A stretch of 64,000 bases of DNA, taken from positions 62,001 to 126,000 of the forward strand of contig NZ_QJTF01000001.1 of assembly GCF_003217235.1 (NCBI RefSeq). Reading direction: 5' to 3'. Both the position numbers and the translations under genes were made by a program. Shown here piece by piece: positions 7,529 to 16,836 of this stretch. The notes beneath the pieces were generated by a model, which was not told the origin of the DNA, searched no databases, and saw only the letters and a list, made by a program, of their open reading frames with translations. Position 1 is the stretch's first letter, and each line of letters begins with the position of its first letter. This DNA comes from Paramesorhizobium leguminum (GTDB lineage: Bacteria > Pseudomonadota > Alphaproteobacteria > Rhizobiales > Rhizobiaceae).

Positions 7529-8398
7529 TTACATCACCACAACCTTGGTGCCGATTTTCACCCGGTCGTAGAGGTCGGTGACGTCCTCGTTGCGCATACG
7601 GATGCAGCCGGAAGAAGCCGCCGTGCCGATGGTCCAGGGCGCGTTCGTGCCATGGATGCGGTAAAGCGTAGAGCCAAGATAAAGCGCGCGGGCGCCGAGC
7701 GGATTTTCCGGTCCGCCTTCCATATGCACGGGCAGGATGCGGCCTTTCTCCTCCAATTCGCGCTCGATCATTTCCGCCGGCGGACGCCAGTCCGGCCATT
7801 CCGCCTTGCGCGTGATCGGGTTCGTGCCCTTCCAACTGTGACCTTCCTTGCCGACACCGACGCCATAGCGCATGGCCTTCCCGTTCGGCTCGATGAGATA
7901 AAGAAACTTTTTCGCCGTATCGACGACGATGGTGCCGGGTTTGTGCTTGCTTTTATATGCGACCGACTGCGGCAGGTAGATCGGGTTCATCCGGCGCTGC
8001 GCTTTAGTCTCGCGACGCGGCGCCACGCGAGTGGCGGAGCGCGTATAGCCTACTTGCTGGTAAGTCTTTGGGCGGTAGCGCGGCGGTTGCTCTGCCATCA
8101 TCGGCGCATAGCGCACCACGCGGCGCTGCCCGGTTGGCGCGGCGGCGTAGACGCGGCGTTGCGCCTGGGATGGAGAAATGTAGACGCGGCGCTGGCCGGA
8201 ATAATAATAGCGCACGCTTCCATCGGAATGGATCGGGCGCTCCTCAAGTTGCGTGACCCAGGGCGCGGTGAGATCCGGGGAGAGTTCCACCGGCGCGCTG
8301 GTCGCATAGCGGTCTCTGCTCCAGGCCCCGGTTGCGGAAAACGCGGAAATGGTGACAGCCATAGCGGCGGTGATAAGAAGAAGATGGCGTGGTTTCAT
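7529..8398 (-). CDS. L,D-transpeptidase, YkuD/ErfK family
   Basis: 289 residues with an N-terminal signal peptide (MKPRHLLLITAAMAVTISAF, cleavage probably after residue 25). A basic, Tyr/Arg/Gln-rich linker occupies roughly residues 55-140. The YkuD catalytic domain starts near residue 150 and holds HGTNAPWTIGTAASSGCIRM, with the catalytic His and Cys of the HGT...SSGCIRM signature. Such periplasmic enzymes make 3-3 peptidoglycan crosslinks or attach outer membrane proteins to peptidoglycan, a feature of Brucella and other Hyphomicrobiales. A terminator follows. The role in crosslinking versus protein anchoring cannot be told apart. Confidence 0.93.
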   Translation of the reverse strand: MKPRHLLLITAAMAVTISAFSATGAWSRDRYATSAPVELSPDLTAPWVTQLEERPIHSDGSVRYYYSGQRRVYISPSQAQRRVYAAAPTGQRRVVRYAPMMAEQPPRYRPKTYQQVGYTRSATRVAPRRETKAQRRMNPIYLPQSVAYKSKHKPGTIVVDTAKKFLYLIEPNGKAMRYGVGVGKEGHSWKGTNPITRKAEWPDWRPPAEMIERELEEKGRILPVHMEGGPENPLGARALYLGSTLYRIHGTNAPWTIGTAASSGCIRMRNEDVTDLYDRVKIGTKVVVM

Positions 8399-8611
8399 GA
8401 TTTTGGCCCCAATGCCCTTTGCGGATCACGCCCCGGCTCCTGACAGGACGCTGGCAGGAGAGGGCATGGCAGTGTCGTCACAAGGGATTGTGGGTGGAGC
8501 CGGAATAGAAAAAGTGAATCGAATTCAATAAAAATACGATTCTTCTCGGCAACTGTTTTTGTGGTTAACGCCCGGTTTCGCATGATGATGATAGAACACG
8601 CCAAGAGGTAG

Positions 8612-9262
8612 ATGATGACCGAGGAAACGCTCGTGAAAACGGGGCTTGTCGAAGGCGCGGATGGCAAGACGCGCTGTTTCTGGCCCGGCACTCTGCCCGA
8701 CTATCTCCATTATCACGACCATGAATGGGGGAGACCAGTCGCCGACGACAAGCGCTTGTTCGAAAAAATATGCCTGGAAGGCTTCCAGTCCGGCCTGTCC
8801 TGGCTGACGATCCTGCGCAAGCGGGAGAATTTCCGCGATGCCTTCGAAGGCTTCGATTTCGAGCGCGTCGCCCGCTTCGGCGAGAGCGATATCGAGCGGC
8901 TGCTCGGCAATGCCGGCATCATCCGCCATCGCGGCAAGATCGTCTCTGCCATCAACAACGCCAAACGCGCCATCGACCTGGCATCGGAAAAGGGCTCGCT
9001 GGCCGCTTACTTCTGGTCCTTCGAGCCGGGCGATGAGGAACGGCCAGCCATCATGGATTACCAGACGCTCCGGGCAAATCCGACGACACCGACATCCATC
9101 CGCTTGTCCAAGGACCTGAAAAAGCGCGGCTGGAGCTTCGTCGGGCCGACGACGATGTATGCGCATATGCAGGCCATGGGCCTCGTCAACGACCATATCG
9201 AGGGCTGCTGCTGCCGGGGGGAGGTAGAAGAGTTGCGGCGAAATTTTAAACGGCCGAGGTGA
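8612..9262 (+). CDS. tag: DNA-3-methyladenine glycosylase I (Tag)
   Basis: 216 residues. The enzyme excises 3-methyladenine from alkylated DNA as the first step of base excision repair. Family landmarks are CFWPGTLPDYLHYHDHEWG near the N-terminus, WLTILRKRENFRDAF in the helix-hairpin-helix region, and the C-terminal cluster NDHIEGCCCR, which supplies zinc ligands with the N-terminal Cys and His. AAGAGG precedes the start; two adjacent ATGs make the exact start uncertain by one residue. It is followed by a lysE-type gene in the same direction 70 bases on. Confidence 0.95.
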   Translation: MMTEETLVKTGLVEGADGKTRCFWPGTLPDYLHYHDHEWGRPVADDKRLFEKICLEGFQSGLSWLTILRKRENFRDAFEGFDFERVARFGESDIERLLGNAGIIRHRGKIVSAINNAKRAIDLASEKGSLAAYFWSFEPGDEERPAIMDYQTLRANPTTPTSIRLSKDLKKRGWSFVGPTTMYAHMQAMGLVNDHIEGCCCRGEVEELRRNFKRPR

Positions 9263-9333
9263 GGGGCGCTTCCGCTTTATTGAACCGGCCTGCAAAACCT
9301 GCAATAAACCTCGAAAATTGCAGGAGGCCCCTC

Positions 9334-9948
9334 ATGACTATCGCATCGCTGTTGATTTTCGCTGGCGCGCTGCTTGTAGCGGCGGGTTCGCCGGGGCCGA
9401 GCATCGGTGCGCTGGTGGCCCGCGTCATCAGCCGTGGCTACAAGGATGTCCTGCCCTTCCTCCTCGCCATGTGGATCGGCGAGGCGATCTGGCTTTCATT
9501 CGCCGTCTGGGGCCTCGCCGTGGTGGCGCAGACCTTCCATCTCGTCTTTACCATCATCAAATATGCCGGCGTCGCCTATCTGCTTTTTCTTGCATGGAAG
9601 ATGTGGACAGCGCCCGTCGAGGTACATGACGGCGCTTTGCCGAAGGAGAACTCCGCCGGAAAGCTGTTCGTGACCGGCCTCGCCGTGACGCTCGGCAACC
9701 CCAAGATCATGATGTTCTACATGGCGCTTCTGCCGACGATCATCGATCTCGGCCATGTCACCGTGCTTGGCTGGGCGGAACTGATCGCCGTCATGGTGCT
9801 GGTGCTCATCACGGTCGATGTGTTCTGGATTGCGCTCGCCGCGCAGGCCAAGCGCTTTCTCAGAAGCGCCCGCGCCATGCGCATCGCCAACCGCAGCAGC
9901 GCCACGGTAATGGCCGGTGCGGCGGCGGCTATCGCGACGCGACAGTAA
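9334..9948 (+). CDS. LysE-family amino acid / small-molecule exporter
   Basis: 204 residues from the ATG at 9334, chosen because GGAGG lies six bases upstream. The protein is hydrophobic with about six membrane helices. The N-terminal helix carries the family motif AAGSPGPSIGAL (compare PGP in RhtB/LysE proteins), and GLAVTLGNPKIMMFYMALLP is the conserved fifth-helix region. The family exports amino acids or homoserine-like compounds by proton exchange. The substrate cannot be assigned. A stem-loop with a T run follows the stop codon. Confidence 0.88.
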   Translation: MTIASLLIFAGALLVAAGSPGPSIGALVARVISRGYKDVLPFLLAMWIGEAIWLSFAVWGLAVVAQTFHLVFTIIKYAGVAYLLFLAWKMWTAPVEVHDGALPKENSAGKLFVTGLAVTLGNPKIMMFYMALLPTIIDLGHVTVLGWAELIAVMVLVLITVDVFWIALAAQAKRFLRSARAMRIANRSSATVMAGAAAAIATRQ

Positions 9949-9989
9949 GCTTGCCACATTCTAGCGTCTGGGCTAGGAACGCGCATGGT

Positions 9990-10027
9990 CAACTGAATGT
10001 TGATTTTCCACATTCAGTTGATTTTTT
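9990..10027 (+). terminator. Rho-independent terminator between the LysE gene and hisS
   Basis: CAACTGAATG (9990-9999) pairs perfectly with CATTCAGTTG (10011-10020), and ATTTTTT follows. The structure ends only 30 bases before the hisS start codon, so hisS needs a promoter within or before it, or the hairpin could act as a leader attenuator. Confidence 0.75.
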
Positions 10028-10056
10028 ACGTGAAATCCAAGCATCGGACAAACATC

Positions 10057-11643
10057 ATGGCAAACAAGGCTGACAAGGTAAAAGCACGGCTTCCGCGCGG
10101 GCTTGTCGATCGCCATGCGTCCGACATTCGCGCCACCGACAAGATGCTGGCGGCGATCCGCGAGGTCTATGAGCGCTACGGCTTCGATCCGGTCGAGACG
10201 CCGATGCTGGAATATACCGATGCGCTGGGCAAGTTCCTGCCCGACCAGGACCGGCCCAACGAGGGCGTGTTCTCGCTTCAGGACGATGACGAGCAATGGC
10301 TGTCGCTCCGCTATGACCTGACCGCGCCGCTGGCGCGTCATGTGGCTGAGAATTTCAACGAGATCCAGCTTCCCTACCGCACCTACCGCGCCGGCTATGT
10401 GTTCCGCAACGAGAAGCCGGGTCCGGGCCGCTTCCGCCAGTTCATGCAGTTCGACGCCGATACCGTCGGCGCGCCCTCCGTCGCGGCGGATGCCGAAATG
10501 TGCATGATGATGGCCGATGTGATGGAAGCGGTGGGGATAAAGCGCGGCGAATACGTCGTGCGCGTCAATAATCGCAAGGTTCTTGATGGCGTGATGGAGG
10601 CCATCGGCGTTACCGAGGAGGGGCAGAAGCTCACCATTCTCCGCGCCATCGACAAGCTGGACAAGTTCGGTCTCGAAGGGGTGAAACTACTGCTTGGTGC
10701 GGGTCGCAAGGATGAAAGCGGCGATTTCACCAAGGGCGCGGGGCTCAATGAGCGGCAGATTGATAAAGTCCTAATTCTTTTCAAGATCGAGGATTTTGCC
10801 GCAGAAGCGCGTGCAAGCAATTCTCATTACACCGAGGGGGTTGAGAGCGGTATCATTGACGCCCGCAAAGCGGAAGACATACGCACAAAAGGGATTTTCG
10901 GTGGCCTGCTGCACAATCTAGTAGGTAGTGCGCGTGGTCTTGAAGGAGCTACGGAGCTTCAGCAAATCTGGGATATGGTTGTCGCGGGCGGATATGATGA
11001 TGGCCGCATCCGCATCGACCCCTCCGTCGTGCGTGGCCTCGAATACTACACCGGCCCCGTCTTCGAAGTCGAACTCACCGCCCAAATCCCCAATGAGAAA
11101 GGCGAGATCGTGCGCTTTGGCTCGGTCGGCGGCGGCGGGCGGTATGATGGTCTCGTCTCGCGCTTCCGTGGCCAGCCGGTTCCGGCGACGGGCTTTTCCA
11201 TCGGCGTGTCGCGTCTGATGACCGCCTTGAAGAATCTCGGCAAGCTGGGCGAAGGCGATGTGCTCGCGCCTGTTCTCGTCACTGTCATGGATGGCGACAT
11301 GGAGGCCATGGGGAAATATCAGGATTTCACCCAGAAGCTTCGCGCCGCCGGCATCCGCGCCGAGATGTACCAAGGTAACTGGAAGAAATTCGGCAACCAG
11401 CTGAAATATGCCGACCGCCGCGGCGCCCCGCTCGCCATCATCCAGGGCGCGGATGAGCGGGCGAATGCGCAAGTCCAGATCAAGGATCTGATCGAGGGCA
11501 AGCGCCTTTCCGAAGAGATCGAAAGCAACGAGGAATGGCGCTCCAGCCGCCCGGCGCAGGTGACGGTGAAGGAAGAGGATCTGGTGGCGGCGGTGAAGCG
11601 GATGCTTGACGAGCAGGCGGCGGATCGGGCTGTGGGAGCGTAA
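10057..11643 (+). CDS. hisS: Histidine-tRNA ligase HisS
   Basis: 528 residues from the ATG at 10057 ([15 protein letters not shown]). It charges tRNA-His with histidine. Class II motif 2 is visible in [21 protein letters not shown], and the histidine-binding HisA motifs [10 protein letters not shown] and [12 protein letters not shown] plus motif 3 GFSIGVSRL are present. The protein is longer than the roughly 500 residues I expect for close relatives. The segment encoded by about 10758-10960 replaces the expected loop and uses AT-richer codons. The chosen start has no strong ribosome-binding site. It heads hisS-hisZ-hisG, an arrangement typical of Brucellaceae. Confidence 0.95.
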   Translation: MANKADKVKARLPRGLVDRHASDIRATDKMLAAIREVYERYGFDPVETPMLEYTDALGKFLPDQDRPNEGVFSLQDDDEQWLSLRYDLTAPLARHVAENFNEIQLPYRTYRAGYVFRNEKPGPGRFRQFMQFDADTVGAPSVAADAEMCMMMADVMEAVGIKRGEYVVRVNNRKVLDGVMEAIGVTEEGQKLTILRAIDKLDKFGLEGVKLLLGAGRKDESGDFTKGAGLNERQIDKVLILFKIEDFAAEARASNSHYTEGVESGIIDARKAEDIRTKGIFGGLLHNLVGSARGLEGATELQQIWDMVVAGGYDDGRIRIDPSVVRGLEYYTGPVFEVELTAQIPNEKGEIVRFGSVGGGGRYDGLVSRFRGQPVPATGFSIGVSRLMTALKNLGKLGEGDVLAPVLVTVMDGDMEAMGKYQDFTQKLRAAGIRAEMYQGNWKKFGNQLKYADRRGAPLAIIQGADERANAQVQIKDLIEGKRLSEEIESNEEWRSSRPAQVTVKEEDLVAAVKRMLDEQAADRAVGA

Positions 11644-11667
11644 ACTTATGTTACGTTTGCGCTTGAA

Positions 11668-11933
11668 CACCCCCCTCTGGCCTGCCGGGCATCTCCCTCC
11701 TCTATCACCGTCATCCTCGGGCTTGACCCGAGGATCCACGGCAAGGGAGCGAAAACGCTATTATCGTCCGCAACGGGATTATGAATTTAGCGGGTGCAAT
11801 ATCGAGCGGCGTCTTCTTGCTGGAACGCGCCGAGACCATGGAAAATTTTGTGCCCCCTTGCCGTGGATCCTCGGGTCAAGCCCGAGGATGACGGTGAGGA
11901 CGGGGGAGATGCCCGGCAGGGCAGAGGGGGGTA
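11668..11933. repeat. Nested repeat: family E palindrome inside family B palindrome
   Basis: The outer arms (11668-11700 and about 11902-11932) are the CACCCCCCTCTGG / GGCAGAGGGGGG arms of family B. Between them lies a complete family E palindrome, with arms CGTCATCCTCGGGCTTGACC (from 11709) and its complement (about 11858-11893). The composite occupies the hisS-hisZ gap and ends about 32 bases before the hisZ start. Confidence 0.82.
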
Positions 11934-11964
11934 TCCCCGGCCCGACCAGTCAGGCTCGGCGCGT

Positions 11965-13089
11965 ATGACCCCCTCCCGCCCCCCCGCCTTCGCCAAAGAC
12001 CTCTCCGCCTGTCTCACCGCGCGCGGCGCTGAACGCGTCGACATCCCCGTCATCCAGCCCGCCGATCCGTTTCTCGACATGGCGGGCGAGGATTTGCGCC
12101 GCCGCATTTTTCTCACCGAGAACGAGAACGGCGACAGCCTCTGCCTGCGCCCGGAATTCACCATTCCGGTCTGCCGCAATCATATCGCCCTCAATGCCGC
12201 GACGCCGAAGCGCTATGCCTATCTGGGCGAGGTCTTCCGTCAGCGCCGCGAGGGCGGCACGGAATTCTATCAGGCGGGCATAGAGGATCTGGGCGACGCT
12301 GATGAAGCGCGCGCCGATGCCCGTTCGCTCGCCGATGCGCTGGCTTGCGTCCGTGTCGCGGCTCCCGATGCGGCGTTGGAAATCGTGCTGGGCGATCAGG
12401 CGATGTTCGAGGCGGTGCTTGCCGCGCTTGGCCTGCCGCGCGGCTGGCAGAAGAAGCTGGCGCGTGCTTTCGGCAACCCCCAGGCATTGAAGAGCCTGCT
12501 TGCCGGCCTCTCCTCGCCGCGCGAGAATGGCACGTTGCTGGAGCCGCTGGCCGGGTTGGTCGCCGCGGGCGATGAAGCGGCGCTCGCGGCATTTCTGGAA
12601 GACGATATGCGCGAGGCAGGCATTTCCCCCGGCGCAGGCCGCGCGCCCGTTGAAATCGCTCGTCGCCTCATCGAGAAGGAAAGCCTCGCCTCGGTTCGCT
12701 TGTCGAAAAAAGCCTCCGCCGCGCTCGAAGCCTTCCTCGCCATCCGGGAGCCGCTCGACCGCGCAACGCAGCGCCTTGGTGATTTTGCCGCGAAAAATAA
12801 GCTCGATCTTGGTTCCGCGTTGCAGGCTTTCACCGCCCGCGCCGAGGCGATCGAAGCAGCCGGAATCGATCTGGGCGAAGTCCATTACGACGCCGCGTTC
12901 GGCCGCCCGCTCGATTATTATACCGGCCTCGTTTACGAAATCCGCTCTGCCTTGGGCGGCGGAGCGGTCGTCGGCGGCGGTCGCTTCGACCGGCTTCTGA
13001 CACTGCTTGGCGCGGATCAACCCATTCCCGCCGTCGGCTTTTCCATCTGGCTTGACCGGCTGGAAGACCTTGCCGGGAGGGTGCGATGA
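11965..13089 (+). CDS. hisZ: ATP phosphoribosyltransferase regulatory subunit HisZ
   Basis: 374 residues from the ATG at 11965; the frame is open further upstream but that part is only translated repeat. HisZ is a histidyl-tRNA synthetase-like protein without aminoacylation activity. It forms a hetero-octamer with the short form of HisG and confers histidine feedback regulation. Class II-like motifs are recognisable: [43 protein letters not shown], and the late [11 protein letters not shown] and GGGRFDRL. hisG overlaps its end by four bases (ATGA), as expected for partners made in fixed ratio. No clear ribosome-binding site is seen in front. Confidence 0.92.
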   Translation: MTPSRPPAFAKDLSACLTARGAERVDIPVIQPADPFLDMAGEDLRRRIFLTENENGDSLCLRPEFTIPVCRNHIALNAATPKRYAYLGEVFRQRREGGTEFYQAGIEDLGDADEARADARSLADALACVRVAAPDAALEIVLGDQAMFEAVLAALGLPRGWQKKLARAFGNPQALKSLLAGLSSPRENGTLLEPLAGLVAAGDEAALAAFLEDDMREAGISPGAGRAPVEIARRLIEKESLASVRLSKKASAALEAFLAIREPLDRATQRLGDFAAKNKLDLGSALQAFTARAEAIEAAGIDLGEVHYDAAFGRPLDYYTGLVYEIRSALGGGAVVGGGRFDRLLTLLGADQPIPAVGFSIWLDRLEDLAGRVR

Positions 13090-13778
13090 CCGTCACGCTT
13101 GCATTGCCCTCCAAGGGCCGCCTCAAGGAACAGGCGCTCGCTGTTCTGGCGCAGGCCGGATACACCGTCATCCTGCCGGATGACGACCGCAACTATCGCG
13201 CGCGCGTCGAGGGCGAGGATGATCTCGACATTCTGTTCCTCTCCGCCTCGGAAATCGCGCGGGAACTGGGCTATGGCGGCGTCGATCTCGGCGTTACCGG
13301 CGAAGACCTGATCCGCGAGACGCTCAGCCATGCCGATGAACGTGTCGCCATCGAAACGCCGCTGGGCTTCGGCCATGCCGATGTCGTGGTCGCCGTGCCG
13401 GAGGTCTGGCATGATGTCACCACCATGGCCGATCTCGACGACGTCGCCGCCGATTTCCGCCAGCGTCATGGGCGAAGGCTCCGGATCGCCACGAAATACT
13501 GGCGCCTGACGCAGCAGTTCTTCTCGCAGAAGCACGGCATCCAGGTCTACCGCATCGTCGAAAGCCTCGGCGCGACCGAGGGCGCCCCCGCAGCGGGTTC
13601 CGCCGATATCATCGTCGATATCACCTCGACCGGCTCGACGCTAAAAGCCAACCGCCTCAAGGTGCTGGAGGATGGCGTCATCCTGCGCTCGCAGGCCTGC
13701 CTGGTGTCGGCCCGTCGCAGCCATGGCAATGCGCGCGTGGGGGAAATCGCGGAGCGAATTAGGGGAATAGGGCAGTAA
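13086..13778 (+). CDS. hisG: ATP phosphoribosyltransferase, short form HisG
   Basis: 230 residues, the short HisG form that lacks the C-terminal ACT-like regulatory domain and depends on HisZ. It catalyses the first step of histidine synthesis, ATP plus PRPP to phosphoribosyl-ATP. Visible motifs are [12 protein letters not shown] at the N-terminus, [11 protein letters not shown], and the PRPP-binding region [16 protein letters not shown]. The ATG overlaps the hisZ stop. Its own stop TAA (13776-13778) lies in the left arm of a palindromic repeat whose right arm supplies the stop of the convergent DoxX gene. Confidence 0.95.
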   Translation: MTVTLALPSKGRLKEQALAVLAQAGYTVILPDDDRNYRARVEGEDDLDILFLSASEIARELGYGGVDLGVTGEDLIRETLSHADERVAIETPLGFGHADVVVAVPEVWHDVTTMADLDDVAADFRQRHGRRLRIATKYWRLTQQFFSQKHGIQVYRIVESLGATEGAPAAGSADIIVDITSTGSTLKANRLKVLEDGVILRSQACLVSARRSHGNARVGEIAERIRGIGQ

Positions 13779-13843
13779 GGCAGTAGGGCAGTATGTTACT
13801 GCCTCAGCATATTGCCCTACTGCCCTATTGCCTTACTGCCTTA
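13766..13843. terminator. Family F palindrome, shared end of hisG and the DoxX gene
   Basis: Left arm AGGGCAGTAAGGCAGTAGGG and right arm CCCTACTGCCCTATTGCCTT are complementary over roughly 30 bases, with a loop around 13795-13810. It lies between convergent genes and both stop codons are inside it, so it is likely a bidirectional transcription end. The same family occurs at 29365-29452 and 56131-56189. Confidence 0.75.
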
Positions 13844-14237
13844 GCTTGGCATCCAGCGACAGCGCACCCGCGCCCATGGCAGCCAGTACGAAGAAACCGC
13901 CGGCAATGGCGAGGTTCTTCTGGAAATTGATCAGTTGCATCTGATTGGCGAAATCCATATGGGCCACGAAAGCCGATGCGATAGCGAAAAGCCCGAGCAG
14001 GATGGCCGCAATACGCGTCTTGTAGCCGACGAGAACGGCAAGTCCGCCCACGAGTTCAAGCAGGCCGACGAGAACGGCAACCACCATCGGCGCGGGCATG
14101 CCGATGCTGCCGAAATAACCCGCCGTGCCGCTGAGCGCGGTCAATTTGCTGAAACCGGCGGGGATGAAGAGCGAGGACAGCAGGATACGGCCGATCAGAT
14201 TGCCGTATGAATTGCTGGAAGTTGCGATGCCTGACAT
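13833..14237 (-). CDS. DoxX-family membrane protein
   Basis: 134 residues from the ATG at 14237, which has GGAG ten bases upstream. Four hydrophobic helices are evident, with the DoxX features NLIGRILLSSLFIPAGFSKL, MPMV-type loop residues GMPAPMVVAVLVGLLELVGG and ATRI-like YKTRIAAILLG. DoxX proteins are inner membrane proteins linked to redox or thiosulfate metabolism in a few organisms, but most members are uncharacterised. The last codons (LRQ and stop) are encoded by the family F repeat, so the C-terminus is repeat-derived. Confidence 0.85.
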   Translation of the reverse strand: MSGIATSSNSYGNLIGRILLSSLFIPAGFSKLTALSGTAGYFGSIGMPAPMVVAVLVGLLELVGGLAVLVGYKTRIAAILLGLFAIASAFVAHMDFANQMQLINFQKNLAIAGGFFVLAAMGAGALSLDAKLRQ

Positions 14238-14368
14238 GGAATGATGCTCCAAAGGGTTGCGATCATGGCAGATAACCACATGGCTTTGTCAAAGAAAGCC
14301 GCATTGTTCATGACACATCGTTCACGAATGTGAGACGAGCCGACTGTTTTGAGTTGTTGCGCTGCATC

Positions 14369-14529
14369 TCACCCCCCTCTGTCCTGCCGGACATCTCCCC
14401 CTCAAGGGGGGAGATTGGCTGATACGGCTCCCCGTGCTCACAATGCGACGTTTGCGATTGATGCGCACATTGATGAAGGCTAATCTCCCCCCTTGAGGGG
14501 GAGATGTCCGGCAGGACAGAGGGGGGTGA
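14369..14529. repeat. Palindromic repeat, family B, copy 3
   Basis: The arms CACCCCCCTCTGTCCTGCCG and its complement enclose the usual inner CTCCCCCTCAAGGGGGGAG segments. This copy has GTCCTGCCGGAC in place of GCCCTGCCGGGC on both arms, a compensatory change that preserves pairing. It lies between the DoxX promoter side and the 3' end of fumC. Confidence 0.87.
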
Positions 14530-14554
14530 TCGATCGTAGAGATCTATCTGGAGC

Positions 14555-15946
14555 TTACCCCGGCGAAATCATCCGCTCCGGCCGCACCAGCTTGTCGTAG
14601 TCCTCCGCCGAAACCAGCCCGCTCGCCAGCGCTTCCTCGCGCAGAGTGGTGCCGTTTTTATGCGCCGTCTTGGCAATCTTCGCGGCGTTGTCATAGCCGA
14701 TTGCCGGCGCCAGCGCCGTCACCAGCATCAGCGAGCGCTCCAGCAGATCCTTGATGCGCGCCTCGTCGGCCTCGATGCCCGCGACGCAATTGTCGGCGAA
14801 CGACACCATCGAATCCGAGAGAAGCCGGATCGATTGCAGCACATTATAAGCGATGACAGGCTTGAACACGTTAAGCTCGAAATGGCCCTGGCTCGCCGCC
14901 ACCGTCACGGTGGTCTGATTGCCGAACACCTGCGTCGCCACCATCGTCAGCGCTTCCGCCTGTGTCGGATTGACCTTGCCCGGCATGATCGATGAGCCCG
15001 GCTCGTTTTCCGGCAATTTCAGTTCGCCAAGACCCGAACGCGGGCCGGAGCCGAGGAAGCGGATGTCGTTGGCGATCTTGAACAGGTCGGCGGCAAGGGC
15101 GTTGAGGCTGCCGTGAAAATTGACGATCGCGCCATGGCTCGCCAGCGCCTCGAACTTGTTGGGCGCGGTCTTGAACGGCAGGCCGGTAATCTCCGACACC
15201 GCATCGGCAAACCCCGTGTCGAATCCCTCAGGCGCGTTCAAGCCCGTGCCCACCGCCGTGCCGCCCTGCGCGAGCAGGAAGATGTCGGAAAGCGCGTCCT
15301 CGATGCGCTTGCGCCCATATTCCAGCGCGGCGCGATAGCCGGAAAACTCCTGGCCCAGCGTCACGGGCGTCGCGTCCTGCGTATGCGTGCGGCCGATCTT
15401 GATGATGCCGGCGAAAGCCTCTTCCTTCTCCCTCAAGGCGCCGATCAGGTGATCGAGCGCGGGAAAGAGCCGATGTGTGGTCTCGATGGCCGTCGCGATG
15501 TGGATCGCGGTCGGGAAGCTGTCGTTGGACGACTGGCTCATATTGACGTGGTCGTTCGGATGCACCGGCTTCTTGGAACCCATCTCGCCGCCGAGCAATT
15601 CGATGGCGCGATTGGAAATCACCTCATTGGCGTTCATGTTGGACTGAGTGCCCGAGCCGGTCTGCCAGACAACGAGTGGAAAATGCACATCGAGCTTGCC
15701 TTCGCTCACTTCCGCCGCCGCCACGGTGATAACGCGCCCGATCACCGGATCGAGCCTGCCAAGCGCGATATTGGTCTCCGCCGCCGCCCGCTTGACGATG
15801 CCCAGCGCGTGAATGAGGGGCAGGGGCAGCCTCTCGCCGCCGATCTTGAAGTTGTTTAGCGATCGTTCCGTCTGTGCGCCCCAGTAGCGATCCGAAGCTA
15901 CGTCGATGGGGCCGAACGTATCGGTTTCCGTGCGGGTTTTGGTCAT
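14555..15946 (-). CDS. fumC: Class II fumarate hydratase FumC
   Basis: 463 residues from the ATG at 15946 ([14 protein letters not shown]), which is preceded by GGAGAG six bases away. It is the iron-independent fumarase that interconverts fumarate and malate in the TCA cycle. Superfamily motifs are [18 protein letters not shown], the catalytic [14 protein letters not shown] segment, [13 protein letters not shown], and the signature [13 protein letters not shown]. Length equals the normal family length. It is flanked on both sides by family B repeats and transcribed alone. Confidence 0.97.
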   Translation of the reverse strand: MTKTRTETDTFGPIDVASDRYWGAQTERSLNNFKIGGERLPLPLIHALGIVKRAAAETNIALGRLDPVIGRVITVAAAEVSEGKLDVHFPLVVWQTGSGTQSNMNANEVISNRAIELLGGEMGSKKPVHPNDHVNMSQSSNDSFPTAIHIATAIETTHRLFPALDHLIGALREKEEAFAGIIKIGRTHTQDATPVTLGQEFSGYRAALEYGRKRIEDALSDIFLLAQGGTAVGTGLNAPEGFDTGFADAVSEITGLPFKTAPNKFEALASHGAIVNFHGSLNALAADLFKIANDIRFLGSGPRSGLGELKLPENEPGSSIMPGKVNPTQAEALTMVATQVFGNQTTVTVAASQGHFELNVFKPVIAYNVLQSIRLLSDSMVSFADNCVAGIEADEARIKDLLERSLMLVTALAPAIGYDNAAKIAKTAHKNGTTLREEALASGLVSAEDYDKLVRPERMISPG

Positions 15947-15975
15947 GTCATTCTCTCCGCTCTTCGCTGGAATTT

Positions 15976-16134
15976 CACCCCCCTCTGCCCTGCCGGGCAT
16001 CTCCCCCTCAAGGGGGGAGATTACACCTTCATCAATGTCCGGCATCAATCGCAGGTGTACCAGAATGTATGCAGCGAGCCATATCAGCCAATCTCCCCCT
16101 TGAGGGGGAGATGCCCGGCAGGGCAGAGGGGGGT
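15976..16134. repeat. Palindromic repeat, family B, copy 4
   Basis: Inverted arms CACCCCCCTCTGCCCTGCC and complement, with inner CTCCCCCTCAAGGGGGGAG motifs, about 70 bases apart. It lies immediately upstream of fumC and downstream of the convergent side of the flavin reductase gene. Confidence 0.88.
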
Positions 16135-16190
16135 GTCTTCTTTGTGGCGTGAGTTATACCCCGAGCATCAGAAAGAACAAAGCCTCACGC

Positions 16191-16745
16191 TTACCGCGCG
16201 GCCTTCAGCGCCTTGGCCCACCACACGAGCTGGTCGAGCATCCCCGTGGCGGCGTCGGCAAGATGCGGATAGTCGCCAAGCTGCTGTTCGCCCTTCACCA
16301 CTGCGAGATATTCCGGAAAGAGGATGTGCACACCTGTCTTCACCGATGCCGCCTGCATCTCCACGGCGATCAACCGCAGATGCTCCACAGCGCGGGCGCC
16401 GCCGACGCCGCCATAACCGACGAAGCCGAACGGCTTCTGGATCCATTCGCCCATGTCGATGGCGTTCTTCAAGACGGCGGTCGGCGCGTGGTTGTATTCG
16501 GCGACGGTGAAGATGTAGCCGTCGAACTCGCGCATCTTCTTTTTCCAGCGCTCCGCCGTCTCGTTCTGCGCTTCCGTGGTGCGTTCTTCACCCAGGAACG
16601 CCATGGGATAGTCGATGAGATCGACCACTTCCACGTCGAGGTCACCGCGCTGGGTCGCAAGTCCGGCGATCCATTTGGCGGGGACGGGGGCAAAGCGCGA
16701 TCCGCGGGTCGAGCCGATGATGACGGCGATTTTCGGTTTTGTCAT
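16191..16745 (-). CDS. NADPH-dependent FMN reductase / quinone reductase family protein
   Basis: 184 residues from the ATG at 16745; GAGAGG lies nine bases upstream, while the ATG at 16751 is too close. The flavodoxin-like fold is indicated by KIAVIIGSTRGSRFAPVPAKWI, the FMN phosphate-binding loop, and by FTVAEYNHAPTAVLKNAIDM and PFGFVGYGGVGGARAVEHL. Such enzymes reduce FMN, quinones or azo dyes with NAD(P)H. It is divergent from an HxlR-type regulator 91 bases away, the common arrangement in which the regulator senses quinone or electrophile stress and controls the reductase; that link is inference. Confidence 0.9.
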   Translation of the reverse strand: MTKPKIAVIIGSTRGSRFAPVPAKWIAGLATQRGDLDVEVVDLIDYPMAFLGEERTTEAQNETAERWKKKMREFDGYIFTVAEYNHAPTAVLKNAIDMGEWIQKPFGFVGYGGVGGARAVEHLRLIAVEMQAASVKTGVHILFPEYLAVVKGEQQLGDYPHLADAATGMLDQLVWWAKALKAAR

Positions 16746-16836
16746 ATGCATGAGCCTCTCTTCATGAAGGGTGGTAACCAAAAGAAACCAGCGCTATATA
16801 ATTGGCGACCAAACAAACGCGCAAGGAGGCACTTTT
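16746..16836. promoter_or_regulatory. Divergent promoter region of the reductase and HxlR genes
   Basis: TATAAT occurs at 16797-16802, about 35 bases before the HxlR TTG start. The interval also contains GGTAACC. The region must hold both promoters; no clear -35 box stands out. Confidence 0.4.

Noticed and set aside
11794..11964. Upstream extension of the hisZ frame by 57 codons
   Set aside because: These codons translate the nested repeat; HisZ similarity begins at the ATG at 11965.
15947..16048. Upstream extension of fumC by 34 codons into the family B repeat
   Set aside because: The ATG at 15946 has a good ribosome-binding site and begins the conserved fumarase sequence; the extension is translated repeat.
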